A stretch of 64,000 nt of DNA from Parvularculaceae bacterium (lineage in GTDB: Bacteria > Pseudomonadota > Alphaproteobacteria > Caulobacterales > Parvularculaceae), in NCBI GenBank assembly GCA_028284065.1, contig JANQSJ010000011.1, positions 496,001 to 560,000 of the forward strand. The letters run 5' to 3'. The first letter of the stretch is position 1. Each line of letters begins with the position of its first letter. A program made the translations under genes and the position numbers. This document shows, piece after piece, positions 18,418 to 27,183 of this stretch. The notes beneath the pieces are model-generated. The model ran no database searches. It saw only the letters and a list, made by a program, of their open reading frames with translations, and had not been told where the DNA came from.

Positions 18418-19328
18418 GGCTCTTCGATCGCTACATCGCCGTCGACTGGTCCGCTGCGAATTCGCCGACGACGGGACCAAACTCGATCTGGATCGCCGAG
18501 GCGCACGCCGATCGCCGACGCGTCGAGCCTGTCAATCCGGCGACGCGCGCGAAAGCGGCGACTGATCTTCGCGATCGGTTTTTGGAGGCCCTGGCGGCGG
18601 GAGACCGCATCCTCGCGGGATTCGACTTTCCTTTCGGCTACCCTGCAGGCGCGGCCAATGCGCTGGCCGGGGACGGCGACTGGCGCGCGCTATGGTCCTG
18701 GCTGTTCGAGGTAGTTGATGACGCCGACGACAACCGATCGAACAGGTTCGCCGTCGCTAATGAAGCGAACGCGGAGTTCGACGGCGGCGTCGGGCCCTTC
18801 TGGGGGAACGGTACGAAAACGGAGTATTCGAACCTCACGCGTAAAAAGACACGCTATCGCTATCACCCGATTGCGGAGCGACGCCGGGCCGAAGCGATCG
18901 CCCGCTCAGCGCAACCTGTCTGGAAGCTCGCGGGCGCCGGCTGCGTAGGCTCCCAGGCGATGCTGGGGATCGCCCGGCTGGAAGCGATGCGCCGCGATCC
19001 GGAACTGGGGCCCAAGCTAGCCGTGTGGCCATTCGAAACGGACTTCGACAGGGACCTGTCCGCGCCCATCGTCCTTGCGGAAATATATCCGTCCCTTTTC
19101 GACCTGTCCCCCTTCCCTGACGACGTAAAGGACCGCGCGCAGGTCCGCGCCGTCGTCAACGCATTTCGAACGGCGGACGCGAGGGGCGCGCTTCGCGCGA
19201 TGCTCACGCGACCCGAAGGCTTGCGCCCCGTCGAGGAGGCAGCCATCCTCAACGAGGAAGGCTGGATCGTCGGCGTCCGAGAAAGGCCAAAGGGGGCAAT
19301 TCGACCGAATGCGGATTATAGGGGGTGA
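18414..19328 (+). CDS. RNase H-like fold (DUF429-like) protein
   Basis: A 304-residue protein. RYIAVDWSAANSPTTGPNSIWIAEA at the N-terminus and RILAGFDFPFGYPAG at about residues 64-78 resemble the aspartate-bearing strands of the RNase H-like fold seen in DUF429 predicted nucleases. In alphaproteobacteria such proteins have been named after cobalamin or molybdopterin enzymes; I see no support for either. GAGCVGSQAMLGIARLE and VLAEIYPSLF are other clear segments. It overlaps rsmD by 20 bases. Function unknown. Confidence 0.72.
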   Translation: MRLFDRYIAVDWSAANSPTTGPNSIWIAEAHADRRRVEPVNPATRAKAATDLRDRFLEALAAGDRILAGFDFPFGYPAGAANALAGDGDWRALWSWLFEVVDDADDNRSNRFAVANEANAEFDGGVGPFWGNGTKTEYSNLTRKKTRYRYHPIAERRRAEAIARSAQPVWKLAGAGCVGSQAMLGIARLEAMRRDPELGPKLAVWPFETDFDRDLSAPIVLAEIYPSLFDLSPFPDDVKDRAQVRAVVNAFRTADARGALRAMLTRPEGLRPVEEAAILNEEGWIVGVRERPKGAIRPNADYRG

Positions 19329-19875
19329 GTTTTCAGGCCGCAGGATTGTCGCGCCGAAGGGAACTCTCTCCCGACCGACGACGGATCGCACGCGCGAAGC
19401 CGTGTTCAACATCCTTGGCCATAGGGAGGATGTGTCGTTCGACGGCGCGCGCGTCATAGACCTCTTCGCCGGCTCCGGCGCGCTGGGGCTGGAGGCGCTC
19501 TCCCGCGGCGCTGCGTTTTGTCTCTTCGTGGATACGGACGCCGGCGCGCGCGGCGCGATTCGCGACAATATCGACGCGCTCGGGCTCTTCGGCCGCACGC
19601 GTGTCCATCGGCGTTCCGGGACCTCGCTCGGCGACAAGCCGGCGGGCGTCGGGCCGGCGTTCGACCTCGCTTTTCTTGACCCGCCCTATGGCGCAGGCCT
19701 CGCCGATGAGGCGCTCGGCGTTCTACGCGACGGCGGCTGGCTGCGGCCGGGCGCGACCATCATCGTTGAACAGGGAGCGGCCGAACCGACTGCGGCGGTG
19801 GCGGGCTATGCGACGCGAGACGCGCGTCGCTACGGCGATACGGCGGTGACGATCCTGCAATTAGTCGGCGCCTGA
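19309..19875 (+). CDS. rsmD: 16S rRNA (guanine966-N2)-methyltransferase RsmD
   Basis: A 188-residue SAM-dependent methyltransferase that modifies G966 of 16S rRNA. The start MRIIGGEFSGRRIVAPKG and RPTTDRTREAVFNIL are diagnostic of the family. The SAM loop is VIDLFAGSGALGLEALSRGA, and the catalytic motif is LAFLDPPYG. Start ATG 19309 lies inside the upstream gene. A short GCCGC/GCGGC hairpin (19885-19898) follows, without a T-run. Confidence 0.94.
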   Translation: MRIIGGEFSGRRIVAPKGTLSRPTTDRTREAVFNILGHREDVSFDGARVIDLFAGSGALGLEALSRGAAFCLFVDTDAGARGAIRDNIDALGLFGRTRVHRRSGTSLGDKPAGVGPAFDLAFLDPPYGAGLADEALGVLRDGGWLRPGATIIVEQGAAEPTAAVAGYATRDARRYGDTAVTILQLVGA

Positions 19876-19972
19876 CCTGAAATCGCCGCATTTGCGGCAT
19901 TGTCATGGGCGATGCGCGGCAAATAGGGTTAATGGGACAGCGTTCGCGCAAATAGTCACAGGAGATCGCCGC

Positions 19973-21688
19973 ATGCGCAGAGCCGCAGCTCTCACCGCCA
20001 TCGCTCTTGTTTTCGCCGCCGCCCAGGCGGCCGCGCAGGCGCCAGCCGGAAGCGAAGAGCCGGCCGCTACCGAGGCCCCGGCGGAGGAATCGGGCGAGAC
20101 CGCATCGCCTGACGAACCAGAGCGCCCGCTCGCGGACATCGCCGTCGAGGCCGCCAAGAAATCCGCTGAAAAGGCCGGCGAATTCACCGGCGCCGTCGTC
20201 GATCAGGTGAAGGCCGCCGTCGGCAAGGCGCGAGCAGCAGCCGATCGAAGCGGACCCGAAGAAGCCGAAGAAGCCGAAACAGGTTCTGAACCAGCGGCCA
20301 AAGCCGAGCCTGGGGCGATACCAGACGCGGACAAAATCGCATCGCCCAGCGCCGCGGCGGAGAACGCCGCGCCCGAGGCGACGCCCGTCGCCGCCTTGGC
20401 GGCGCCCGCGCCGCAGATAGAGGTCAAGGTCAGCCCCGAAGTCGAAGCCGACTACAAGGCGAACCTCGAGGCGCTCTTCAAACATTTCCACGCCAATCCG
20501 GAGCTCTCCTTCCGGGAATTCAAGACCGCCGCCCGGCTCGCCGAGGAACTTCGCGCCCTCGGCTATGAGGTGACCGAAAAGGTCGGCCAGACGGGGGTCG
20601 TCGCGGTGCTAAAGAACGGCGACGGGCCGACCGTAATGCTGCGCGCCGACATGGATGGCCTGCCGGTGGAGGAAAAGTCCGGCCTTCCTTACGCGTCAAA
20701 GGTCATGCAGGAAGATATCGACGGCGAAGTGAAGCCCGTTATGCACGCCTGCGGCCATGACGTTCACATCACGTCGCTCGTCGGCGCCGCTCGTCAGCTT
20801 GCGGCGCGCAAGGATGAATGGAGCGGCACGCTGGTGTTAATTGGTCAGCCTGCGGAGGAGCGCATTGACGGCGCCAAGGCGATGCTCGAAGACGGCCTTT
20901 ACGAGCGCTTTCCAAAGCCCGACTACGCCCTCGCCTTTCACGTGGCGGCGGACATTCCGGCAGGCAAGATCGAGGTCAGGGATAGCCTCGTCTCATCAAG
21001 CTCCGACAGCGTCAACATCACCGTGCGTGGCGTCGGCGCGCATGGCGCAGGCCCGCATAAGGGCGTCGACCCGATCCTTGTCGCCTCGCACATCGTTGTC
21101 GCGCTGCAATCCATCGTCTCACGGAACATTAATCCCCTTCAGCCGGGCGTCATCACCGTCGGGTCCTTCCATGGCGGCTTCAAACACAACATAATTCCGG
21201 ACCAGGTGGATCTTGAGCTGACCGTCCGCTCCAACGACATCGAGGTGCGCGACCAGCTGATCGCCGGCATCGAACGCACCGCTGAGGGCGTGGCGCGCGG
21301 CCTCGGCGTGCCGGAAGACCTCCTCCCGGTCGTCGAGTACGGATTTGAATCGACGCCAACGACCGTCAACGACACGCCGACGGCAAAACTTGTACGGACC
21401 GCCTTCGTCGACACATTCGGGGAAGATCAACTCGTCAATCCGCCACCGGAAGGAATGGGCGCTGAGGACTTCGCTTACTTTGTCCAGCCAGAACATGGCG
21501 TCAAAGGCGTCTACTTTTCCGTCGGCGGCACTGCGGAAGGCGACGTCGATGACGCGGCCGGCCATCACTCGCCGCAGTTCAAGATCCTTCCGGAGCCGTC
21601 GATCAAGGTCGGCGTCGAAGCGATGACGACGGCCGCCATCAAACTCTTCGCCGCAGCGCCCTCATCGCCTCCGGCGAGCGGGGACTGA
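19973..21688 (+). CDS. Exported M20 family amidohydrolase with long acidic linker
   Basis: A 571-residue zinc peptidase/amidohydrolase. It has a signal peptide (residues 1-22) and then an unusually long Ala/Glu/Pro-rich region (about 23-150) with an amphipathic stretch near 53-92. The catalytic domain begins near 155 (LEALFKHFHANPELSFREF). MLRADMDGLPVEE, HACGHDVHI and GQPAEERIDGAKAM carry the metal ligands and base, and FHGGFKHNIIPDQVDLELTVR belongs to the dimer domain. Relatives hydrolyse N-acyl amino acids or hippurate. ATG 19973 is supported by AGGAGA upstream. Confidence 0.92.
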   Translation: MRRAAALTAIALVFAAAQAAAQAPAGSEEPAATEAPAEESGETASPDEPERPLADIAVEAAKKSAEKAGEFTGAVVDQVKAAVGKARAAADRSGPEEAEEAETGSEPAAKAEPGAIPDADKIASPSAAAENAAPEATPVAALAAPAPQIEVKVSPEVEADYKANLEALFKHFHANPELSFREFKTAARLAEELRALGYEVTEKVGQTGVVAVLKNGDGPTVMLRADMDGLPVEEKSGLPYASKVMQEDIDGEVKPVMHACGHDVHITSLVGAARQLAARKDEWSGTLVLIGQPAEERIDGAKAMLEDGLYERFPKPDYALAFHVAADIPAGKIEVRDSLVSSSSDSVNITVRGVGAHGAGPHKGVDPILVASHIVVALQSIVSRNINPLQPGVITVGSFHGGFKHNIIPDQVDLELTVRSNDIEVRDQLIAGIERTAEGVARGLGVPEDLLPVVEYGFESTPTTVNDTPTAKLVRTAFVDTFGEDQLVNPPPEGMGAEDFAYFVQPEHGVKGVYFSVGGTAEGDVDDAAGHHSPQFKILPEPSIKVGVEAMTTAAIKLFAAAPSSPPASGD

Positions 21689-21753
21689 TCGCCGACGATA
21701 CGCACTGAAACCCAATCGCAATTCATATCTATAAAGAATAAAGGAGACCGCCA

Positions 21754-22350
21754 GTGTCGCTCATGGAGCAACTCATCAACGCAGCGCAGTCGCAAATGGC
21801 GGGCGCAGCCGCGGAACAAACCGGCGTATCGCAGGACCTCGCCGCGAAAGCGCTGCCAATGGCGATGGCCGTGCTGATGAACGGCCTGAAATCGAACACA
21901 AAGGACGCCAACGGCGCCGAAGCGCTGTCGGCCGCGCTCGACAAGCATGACGGCGCGCTCCTCGACAATCCAAACGCGCTCAATGCCGATAGCGTGATGG
22001 CCGACGGCGAGCGTATTCTCGGGCACATTCTCGGCGGCAAGCGCGGCCAAGTGGAGGAGCAACTTGCTGCGGCGACGGGCGGCGTCGACAAGAGCCAGAT
22101 GTCCGCGATCCTGGCGATGGCGGCGCCGGCGGTTCTCGCCGCCCTCGGCAAGGAAAAACGCCAGCGCGGCCTCGGCGCTCAGGACATCGCCGGCCTCGTC
22201 AGGTCCGAAGACGCCAGCGCCCGCGCCGCAGCGCCCGCGGAGCTTTCCGGGCTCGCCGGACTTTTAGACGCCGACGGCGACGGCAATCTCAACAATGAAG
22301 CCATAGGCCTCGGCAAACGGTTGCTCGGCGGCCTCTTCGGTCGCAAGTAG
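21754..22350 (+). CDS. DUF937 (YidB-like) protein
   Basis: A 198-residue Ala-rich soluble protein. The paired segments LAAKALPMAMAVLMNGL and MSAILAMAAPAVLAALGKEKR, with GGVDKSQM before the second, match DUF937/YidB proteins. Near the C-terminus DADGDGNLNNE resembles a single calcium-binding EF-hand loop, followed by GLGKRLLGGLFGRK. It starts with GTG after a strong AAGGAG. The function is unknown. Confidence 0.85.
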   Translation: MSLMEQLINAAQSQMAGAAAEQTGVSQDLAAKALPMAMAVLMNGLKSNTKDANGAEALSAALDKHDGALLDNPNALNADSVMADGERILGHILGGKRGQVEEQLAAATGGVDKSQMSAILAMAAPAVLAALGKEKRQRGLGAQDIAGLVRSEDASARAAAPAELSGLAGLLDADGDGNLNNEAIGLGKRLLGGLFGRK

Positions 22351-22420
22351 CGCGCTCAAAAACTCATTCTCAATAGAAACTCGATCGGGCGCCGCCTGAC
22401 GACCAAACGGGAGGGGTCCC

Positions 22421-23776
22421 ATGAATCTTTGCTTAAAAATCATCCGCCCCATGAATTTCAGCGTGAGGGCGCCGCTTTCGCGCGCGTGCGTCGCTGGCGT
22501 TTGCTTGACGATAGCAGCCGCCGCGCCGGGCGGGCCGTTGATAGCAGAAGCGCATGCCGAAGCGACGGCCAAGGAAATCGCGAGGCGGTCTTCAGAGCGC
22601 CTCCAACGGATTGAGGAAGTCCTTCAGGATGAAGTGGACAAGGGCCTTCGCGCCGGCTTCGTCGCAATGGTCGGCGTGAAGGATGGCGTCGTCTATGAGA
22701 CGTCCGTCGGCGACGCCGACCGCGAAGCCGGCCGAAAAATGACAGTCGATACGCGATTTCGCATCGCCTCGATGACGAAGCCGATCGTCTCGGCGGCCGC
22801 CGTGCGGCTCATCGAAGAAGGCCGTCTGTCGCTCGGCGATCCGGTCAAACTCTATATCCCGTCGTTCGCCGATCCGGTGGTCGCGGTCAAAGGCGACAAA
22901 CGCGCAGACGGGACATATGAAACGCGCGCCGCAAGCCGCGACATAATGGTGCGCGATCTCTTCACGCACACATCCGGGCTTGGCTACGCCTTCCTGACCA
23001 AAACCGATCTTGATAAGGACTATATCAACGCCAACCCGTTCTTCTTCGAAGGTTCGCTCGCCGAAAGCATTGATGCGATCGCCGCTTTGCCGCTCTATTT
23101 CGACCCTGGCGAACGTTGGCAGTACAGCTACGCGATTGACGTGCTCGGGCGGGTCGTCGAAGTCGCCAGCGGGATGGAGCTGGGCGCGTATCTGAAAGAG
23201 ACGTTCTTCGACCCGCTCGGCATGGCCGACACTGAGTTCCTGTTGGACGATGCGGACGTCCCGGCCCTCGCCAAGGTTTACGGCTTCGACGACGACGGGA
23301 AGCTCATCCCCGAGCCGCCGGACGGCCTTGGGCGCTCCGTAAACGATGAGGCGTTCGGGGTCGCGTCTGGCGGCGGCGGGCTGATTTCAACGGCATCTGA
23401 CTATATGCGGTTCTGCCGTATGCTGCTGAATGAAGGCGAACTCGACGGCGAGCGAGTGCTCTCCCGCGCGAGCGTCCGGTCGATGATGACAGACCATCTG
23501 CCGGAGTCGGCTCGCTCCCCGAGCTGGCGCGCGCAAGGCCTCACCTTCGGCCTTGGCGGACAGATCGTCGAGAAGCCGGGCTGGGCGGGCGCATCCGACG
23601 CGCCGGGCGACTGGCGCTGGGGCGGGTACTGGGACACATCGTTCGTGGTAAACGCCGCTGACGACGTCGCCGTGATCGTCCTTTCCCAGCGACAGCCCGG
23701 CCCGTACGATCCGGGGTCGCGCGCCAGCGCGCTGGTGAAAGCAATCGCCTATGGCGCCGTGACAAGCGCAGATTGA
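22421..23776 (+). CDS. Exported serine hydrolase, beta-lactamase/esterase (class C) family
   Basis: A 451-residue exported serine hydrolase of the AmpC/esterase EstB superfamily. The signal region (residues about 12-46) ends near EAHA. The nucleophile motif is SMTK (Ser117), and YSYAIDVLG is the second motif with tyrosine. The final LTFGLGGQIVEKPG and RWGGYWDTSFVVNA correspond to the HxG/KTG-like third box. Such proteins are usually esterases or peptidases rather than true antibiotic resistance enzymes. A GGGAGGGG ribosome site precedes the start. Confidence 0.9.
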   Translation: MNLCLKIIRPMNFSVRAPLSRACVAGVCLTIAAAAPGGPLIAEAHAEATAKEIARRSSERLQRIEEVLQDEVDKGLRAGFVAMVGVKDGVVYETSVGDADREAGRKMTVDTRFRIASMTKPIVSAAAVRLIEEGRLSLGDPVKLYIPSFADPVVAVKGDKRADGTYETRAASRDIMVRDLFTHTSGLGYAFLTKTDLDKDYINANPFFFEGSLAESIDAIAALPLYFDPGERWQYSYAIDVLGRVVEVASGMELGAYLKETFFDPLGMADTEFLLDDADVPALAKVYGFDDDGKLIPEPPDGLGRSVNDEAFGVASGGGGLISTASDYMRFCRMLLNEGELDGERVLSRASVRSMMTDHLPESARSPSWRAQGLTFGLGGQIVEKPGWAGASDAPGDWRWGGYWDTSFVVNAADDVAVIVLSQRQPGPYDPGSRASALVKAIAYGAVTSAD

Positions 23777-23825
23777 GCCCGCCCCGCCGCCAGCGCCTTG
23801 CGCCGGCGCGCCCCGGCGCCTACCT

Positions 23826-23990
23826 TCGCCGGGCTGCCCGGCGCGTCTGGACCACATTCCCCGGGGCCGTACTCATCTGAATGGGAGCCGCCTCTGGCTT
23901 TGACCCTTGGTCTTCGCCACGTGGCGCCCACCTGGTCCTACGGGTCCAGGGCGAATTATGAGTCCGACGGCCAGGGCGGCGCTGGAGCGC
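23826..23990 (+). ncRNA. ssrS: 6S RNA
   Basis: The region upstream of the folate cyclo-ligase carries the conserved 6S pattern: CCCCGGGGCCGT followed by GGGAGCCGCC on the 5' side, and CACCTGGTCC then GGGTCCAGGG on the 3' side, comparable in order to Escherichia coli 6S. GGCCGTACTCAT (23865-23876) pairs with ATGAGT (23958-23963) and CGGCC (23968-23972). An outer CCAGCGCC/GGCGCTGG pair (23790-23797 and 23978-23985) may extend the stem. 6S RNA traps the housekeeping RNA polymerase in stationary phase. The ends are approximate. Confidence 0.85.
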
Positions 23991-24038
23991 GGCGCGTTAC
24001 GCCTGCGTTGCAAGATATCCATCCGGAAAGCGCTGCGA

Positions 24039-24641
24039 ATGGTTCTCGCCCCGATCAAAGTCCTGTTTGACGCAAAAGCGCCTCTACGCGAAAAGATGAA
24101 GGCGGAGCGCAGGGCGATCGCGCAATCGTCCAACGTCGGATTGCTGTCGCGACACGCCGCGCAGCGATTTGTGTCGGAAATTCCGATCCCTGAGAACGCT
24201 ACTGTCGCTCTTTATCATCCTATTAACGACGAACTCGACACGGAACCGCTGTTCGATGCGCTGGCGGAGCGCGGCATAGCAGTCGCGCTGCCCGTCACCC
24301 CGAAGCGCCGGGCGCCGCTGACGTTCCGGCGGTTCGCGCAAGGCGATTCGCTCGTGGAAAGCCGGCACGGCATCTTGGAGCCGTCCGCAGATGCGGTCGA
24401 GGCCGCTCCCGCGATTGTCGTCGCGCCTCTTATCGCCTTTACGGCCGCGGGCGACCGACTCGGCTATGGCGGCGGCCACTACGACCGGACTCTCGCTGCA
24501 CTGCGCGCCGAAGGCGACGTGCTCGCCGTCGGATTTGGATTTGCGGGACAGGAGGTCGATCGCATGCCTGAAGGCCCTCACGACGAACGCCTTGACTGGA
24601 TCGTCACCGAACGCGCCGCAATCAAGGCCGTAAGGGCCTGA
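24039..24641 (+). CDS. 5-formyltetrahydrofolate cyclo-ligase
   Basis: A 200-residue cyclo-ligase that turns 5-formyl-THF into 5,10-methenyl-THF using ATP. APLREKMKAERRAI at the N-terminus, the central KRRAPLTFRRF, and LIAFTAAGDRLGYGGGHYDRTLA near the C-terminus are family signatures; GYGGGHYDR binds ATP and phosphate. ATG 24039 is favoured over upstream frames, which would overlap the 6S RNA, and has GGAAAG before it. The 6S-cyclo-ligase order is a conserved pairing. Confidence 0.93.
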   Translation: MVLAPIKVLFDAKAPLREKMKAERRAIAQSSNVGLLSRHAAQRFVSEIPIPENATVALYHPINDELDTEPLFDALAERGIAVALPVTPKRRAPLTFRRFAQGDSLVESRHGILEPSADAVEAAPAIVVAPLIAFTAAGDRLGYGGGHYDRTLAALRAEGDVLAVGFGFAGQEVDRMPEGPHDERLDWIVTERAAIKAVRA

Positions 24642-24653
24642 GGCGCGCGCTCT

Positions 24654-25472
24654 ATGCTGAGGATCGCGCTCTTTGGAGATATCGTTGGCCGGTCAGGACG
24701 GCTTGCGCTGACCGAACGGCTGCCGAAACTGAGGCGACGGTTGAAACTCGATTTTGTGCTCGTCAATGCGGAAAACGCCGCTGGCGGCTTCGGCGTCACG
24801 CCGTCGATCTGCGAGGAGCTTTTCGCCGCCGGCGCCGATGTTCTGACCACCGGCAACCACGCCTATGACCAACGCAGCGATGTCGACATCTTCGACGCGG
24901 AGATGCGGCTATTGCGGCCCGCCAACTTCCCGAAGGAAAATCCAGGGCGCGGCAGCGCGCTTTGTCCGACCCAAGACGGACGCCACGTCCTCGTCATCAA
25001 TCTGCAGGGCCAGCGGGGCATGCCGCCGATCGACGATCCGTGCGCAGCCATTGATCGGGAGCTCGACGGCGCCGCCCTTGGCCGGGAAGCGGACGCGATC
25101 CTTGTCGACTTTCACGCTGAAGCCACGTCGGAAAAGTACTCGCTCGGCCACTATCTTGACGGGCGCGCAACCGTCGTCGTCGGCACGCACACCCATGTGC
25201 CGACCGCAGATCATCAGATACTGCCGCAGGGAACCGCCTATATGACCGACCTTGGCATGTGCGGCGACTATGACAGCGTCATCGGCATGGAGAAATCGGA
25301 GCCTTTGCGCCGTTTCCAGACGAAAATGAACATGGGCCGCTTCAATCCAGCGACGGGCGAGGCGACCATTAGCGGCCTTTTCGTCGAGGCGGATGCGGAC
25401 GGCAGGGCGACCCGCGCCGAGCCGATCCGTATGGGCGGCCGGTTGGACGAGATAACTCCTGCTACGGATTGA
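24654..25472 (+). CDS. YmdB family metallophosphoesterase
   Basis: A 272-residue di-metal phosphoesterase. RIALFGDIVGRSGR, DFVLVNAENAAGGFG, VLTTGNHAYDQ and VVVGTHTHVPTADHQIL supply the metal ligands in the order seen in YmdB, a cyclic-nucleotide (2',3'- or 3',5'-cAMP) phosphodiesterase in Bacillus. LGMCGDYDSVIGM near the C-terminus is also characteristic. It begins 12 bases after the cyclo-ligase stop. Confidence 0.92.
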   Translation: MLRIALFGDIVGRSGRLALTERLPKLRRRLKLDFVLVNAENAAGGFGVTPSICEELFAAGADVLTTGNHAYDQRSDVDIFDAEMRLLRPANFPKENPGRGSALCPTQDGRHVLVINLQGQRGMPPIDDPCAAIDRELDGAALGREADAILVDFHAEATSEKYSLGHYLDGRATVVVGTHTHVPTADHQILPQGTAYMTDLGMCGDYDSVIGMEKSEPLRRFQTKMNMGRFNPATGEATISGLFVEADADGRATRAEPIRMGGRLDEITPATD

Positions 25473-25517
25473 GGGGCCCGCTTCCGCAACGCCGAAATCG
25501 TCGGAGCTTTCTGAACG

Positions 25518-26090
25518 ATGAAAGACGCTTCGAACGGCTATGACGCCATCGCCAGGGAATTCATCGCCGTGCGCTCGGCGACCGGGCGCGAAGCGGTGAA
25601 GAAGTGGGCGTCATCCCTGCCCGCCGGGTGCGCCGTGATCGACGTTGGCGCAGGACACGGCGAACCGCTGACTTCCGTCCTCATCGACGGCGGCCTCGAC
25701 GTATCGGCTCTCGACGCCTCACCCAAAATGGTGGCCGCTTTCAAGGAACGGTTTCCCGGCGTTCCGATTGCGTGCGAAGCGGCCGAGGCGAGCGAATTCT
25801 TTGATCGGACCTTCGACGCGGCGCTGGCGGTCGGCTTGATCTTTTTGCTGCCAGAGGACGGGCAACGCGCCCTCGTCCGAGGGCTGTCAAAAGCTTTGCG
25901 GCCAGGCGGCAGGCTGCTCTTTTCCGCCCCGTGGCAAACAGGCGAATGGACGGATATCCTTACCGGCCACACGTCGCGATCGCTCGGGTCGGAGGCGTAC
26001 GGAGCGCTCCTGAAGGAAAACGGATTGAGTCTGAGCGATCGATATGAAGACGAAGAAGCGAACCACTACTATGAGGCGGTGCGGCGCTAG
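25518..26090 (+). CDS. Class I SAM-dependent methyltransferase
   Basis: A 190-residue methyltransferase. The SAM-binding motif is VIDVGAGHGEPLTSVL, with the acidic residue after beta2 (VSALDASPKM) and FDAALAVGLIFLLPEDG as motif III. LSKALRPGGRLLFSAP is the usual post-core strand. The substrate is unknown. It is the last gene of a plus-strand series and converges on the SDR gene with an 18-base gap. Confidence 0.88.
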   Translation: MKDASNGYDAIAREFIAVRSATGREAVKKWASSLPAGCAVIDVGAGHGEPLTSVLIDGGLDVSALDASPKMVAAFKERFPGVPIACEAAEASEFFDRTFDAALAVGLIFLLPEDGQRALVRGLSKALRPGGRLLFSAPWQTGEWTDILTGHTSRSLGSEAYGALLKENGLSLSDRYEDEEANHYYEAVRR

Positions 26091-26108
26091 GTTCGGTATT
26101 CTTTTCTC

Positions 26109-26870
26109 TTAGCGCACATAGCTGGCGCCGTTTACATCAAAGGTCGCGCCCGTCGCGGATGGACAGGCGTCGCTCAACAGAAATGCGATGATGTTCGCCA
26201 CTTCCTCAGGCTGCGCGACGCGGCCGAGCGGAATCTCGGCCGCGGCGGCCTTGCGCTTTTCAATGTCCTCCGGCGCCATGCGCGTCTCAACCCAGCCGGG
26301 CGCGACTGCGTAGACGAGGATGTTCTCCCCAGCGAGCGAGCGCGCCAGGCTCTTCGTCATCGCGAGAACGGCGCCCTTCGAAGCAGCGTAGGCGGAATGG
26401 TCGGGACCATCGCCGCGGTGTCCCGCCCGGCTTGCAACATTGACGATGCGCCCGCCGCCTTTCTTGCAAAAATGAACCGCGGCGGCGCGGCAGATGTCCG
26501 CCGGCGCCTGAACGTTGACGGCGAGCGTGCGCGCCCAGCCCTCATTCCATGCAGCGGCGTCGTCCATCGGCGAAACGAGATAGACGCCGGCGTTATTGAC
26601 CACCGCGTCCAATTCCGGCGCGACGGCGAGGGCTTTGTTGAATGCCCGCTCCCCGGCGCCCGCCGCTGAAAAATCCTCGGTGACGACGCGATCCTCAGCG
26701 AGACCGAGCGAGGCGCGCACGGCGTCCAGCGCGTCGCTTCGATCGCTCGCATGGATCACAATGTCCGCGCCCTCGCGGGCGCAGGCGACCGCGGTTGCGC
26801 GTCCAATCCCGCGCGCCGCGCCGGTGATGAGGATGGTGCGGCCAGCGAGCGAAGAGCCGGTGTCAGGCAT
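26109..26870 (-). CDS. SDR family oxidoreductase (FabG-like)
   Basis: A 253-residue NAD(P)-dependent short-chain dehydrogenase. The cofactor motif ITGAARGIGRA lies at residues 14-24, NNAG follows at about 92-95, and the catalytic pair is in HSAYAASKGAVLAM (Tyr and Lys). The C-terminal PLGRVAQPEEVANIIAFLLSD and ATFDVNGASYVR fit 3-oxoacyl-ACP reductase-like members. The substrate is not predictable. The region upstream (26871-27183) holds a MITE-like inverted repeat. Confidence 0.92.
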   Translation of the reverse strand: MPDTGSSLAGRTILITGAARGIGRATAVACAREGADIVIHASDRSDALDAVRASLGLAEDRVVTEDFSAAGAGERAFNKALAVAPELDAVVNNAGVYLVSPMDDAAAWNEGWARTLAVNVQAPADICRAAAVHFCKKGGGRIVNVASRAGHRGDGPDHSAYAASKGAVLAMTKSLARSLAGENILVYAVAPGWVETRMAPEDIEKRKAAAAEIPLGRVAQPEEVANIIAFLLSDACPSATGATFDVNGASYVR

Positions 26871-27183
26871 ATCGGATAGCGCCTCTATTCATGGAGAAGT
26901 TCGTCTGAGGCGGTGACCATAATTGAGGCGGGCGTCGATTGGCGCCCCGCCTCGTCATCGTTTCGCCTAAGAGCCTGTTTGAGGGTAGCCGTAACCCACG
27001 CGGCGACAGACAATCAGACGGTCATTTCCTCACGACGATATGGTTCAGGCTCTTAGTCTTGTAACGAATAGAGCCGGAACCGGCCTTTGCGGCGGCAAGC
27101 GCTCGTCTGATTATCCGATCGCGCAAGTCGTTGCCGGCTTTTTCAGACGGGCTCCAAAGGCGTAGCGCCGCGGCCTGAAACGC
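26871..27183. other. Intergenic region with inverted repeats
   Basis: A 313-base gap without a credible gene between the SDR (minus) and spondin-domain (minus) genes. It holds perfect inverted repeats (26967-26977 with 27046-27056; and AATCAGACG near 27013 with CGTCTGATT near 27104). The SDR promoter must lie here. No T-rich terminator is evident. Confidence 0.6.
26967..27056. repeat. MITE-like inverted-repeat element
   Basis: CTAAGAGCCTG (26967-26977) and CAGGCTCTTAG (27046-27056) are exact reverse complements 68 bases apart. GAGCCTGTTTGA is similar to terminal repeats that I know from IS5/IS1031-type elements, so a short nonautonomous remnant is possible. I see no transposase fragment and no clear direct target duplication. 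A structured RNA is an alternative. Confidence 0.35.
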
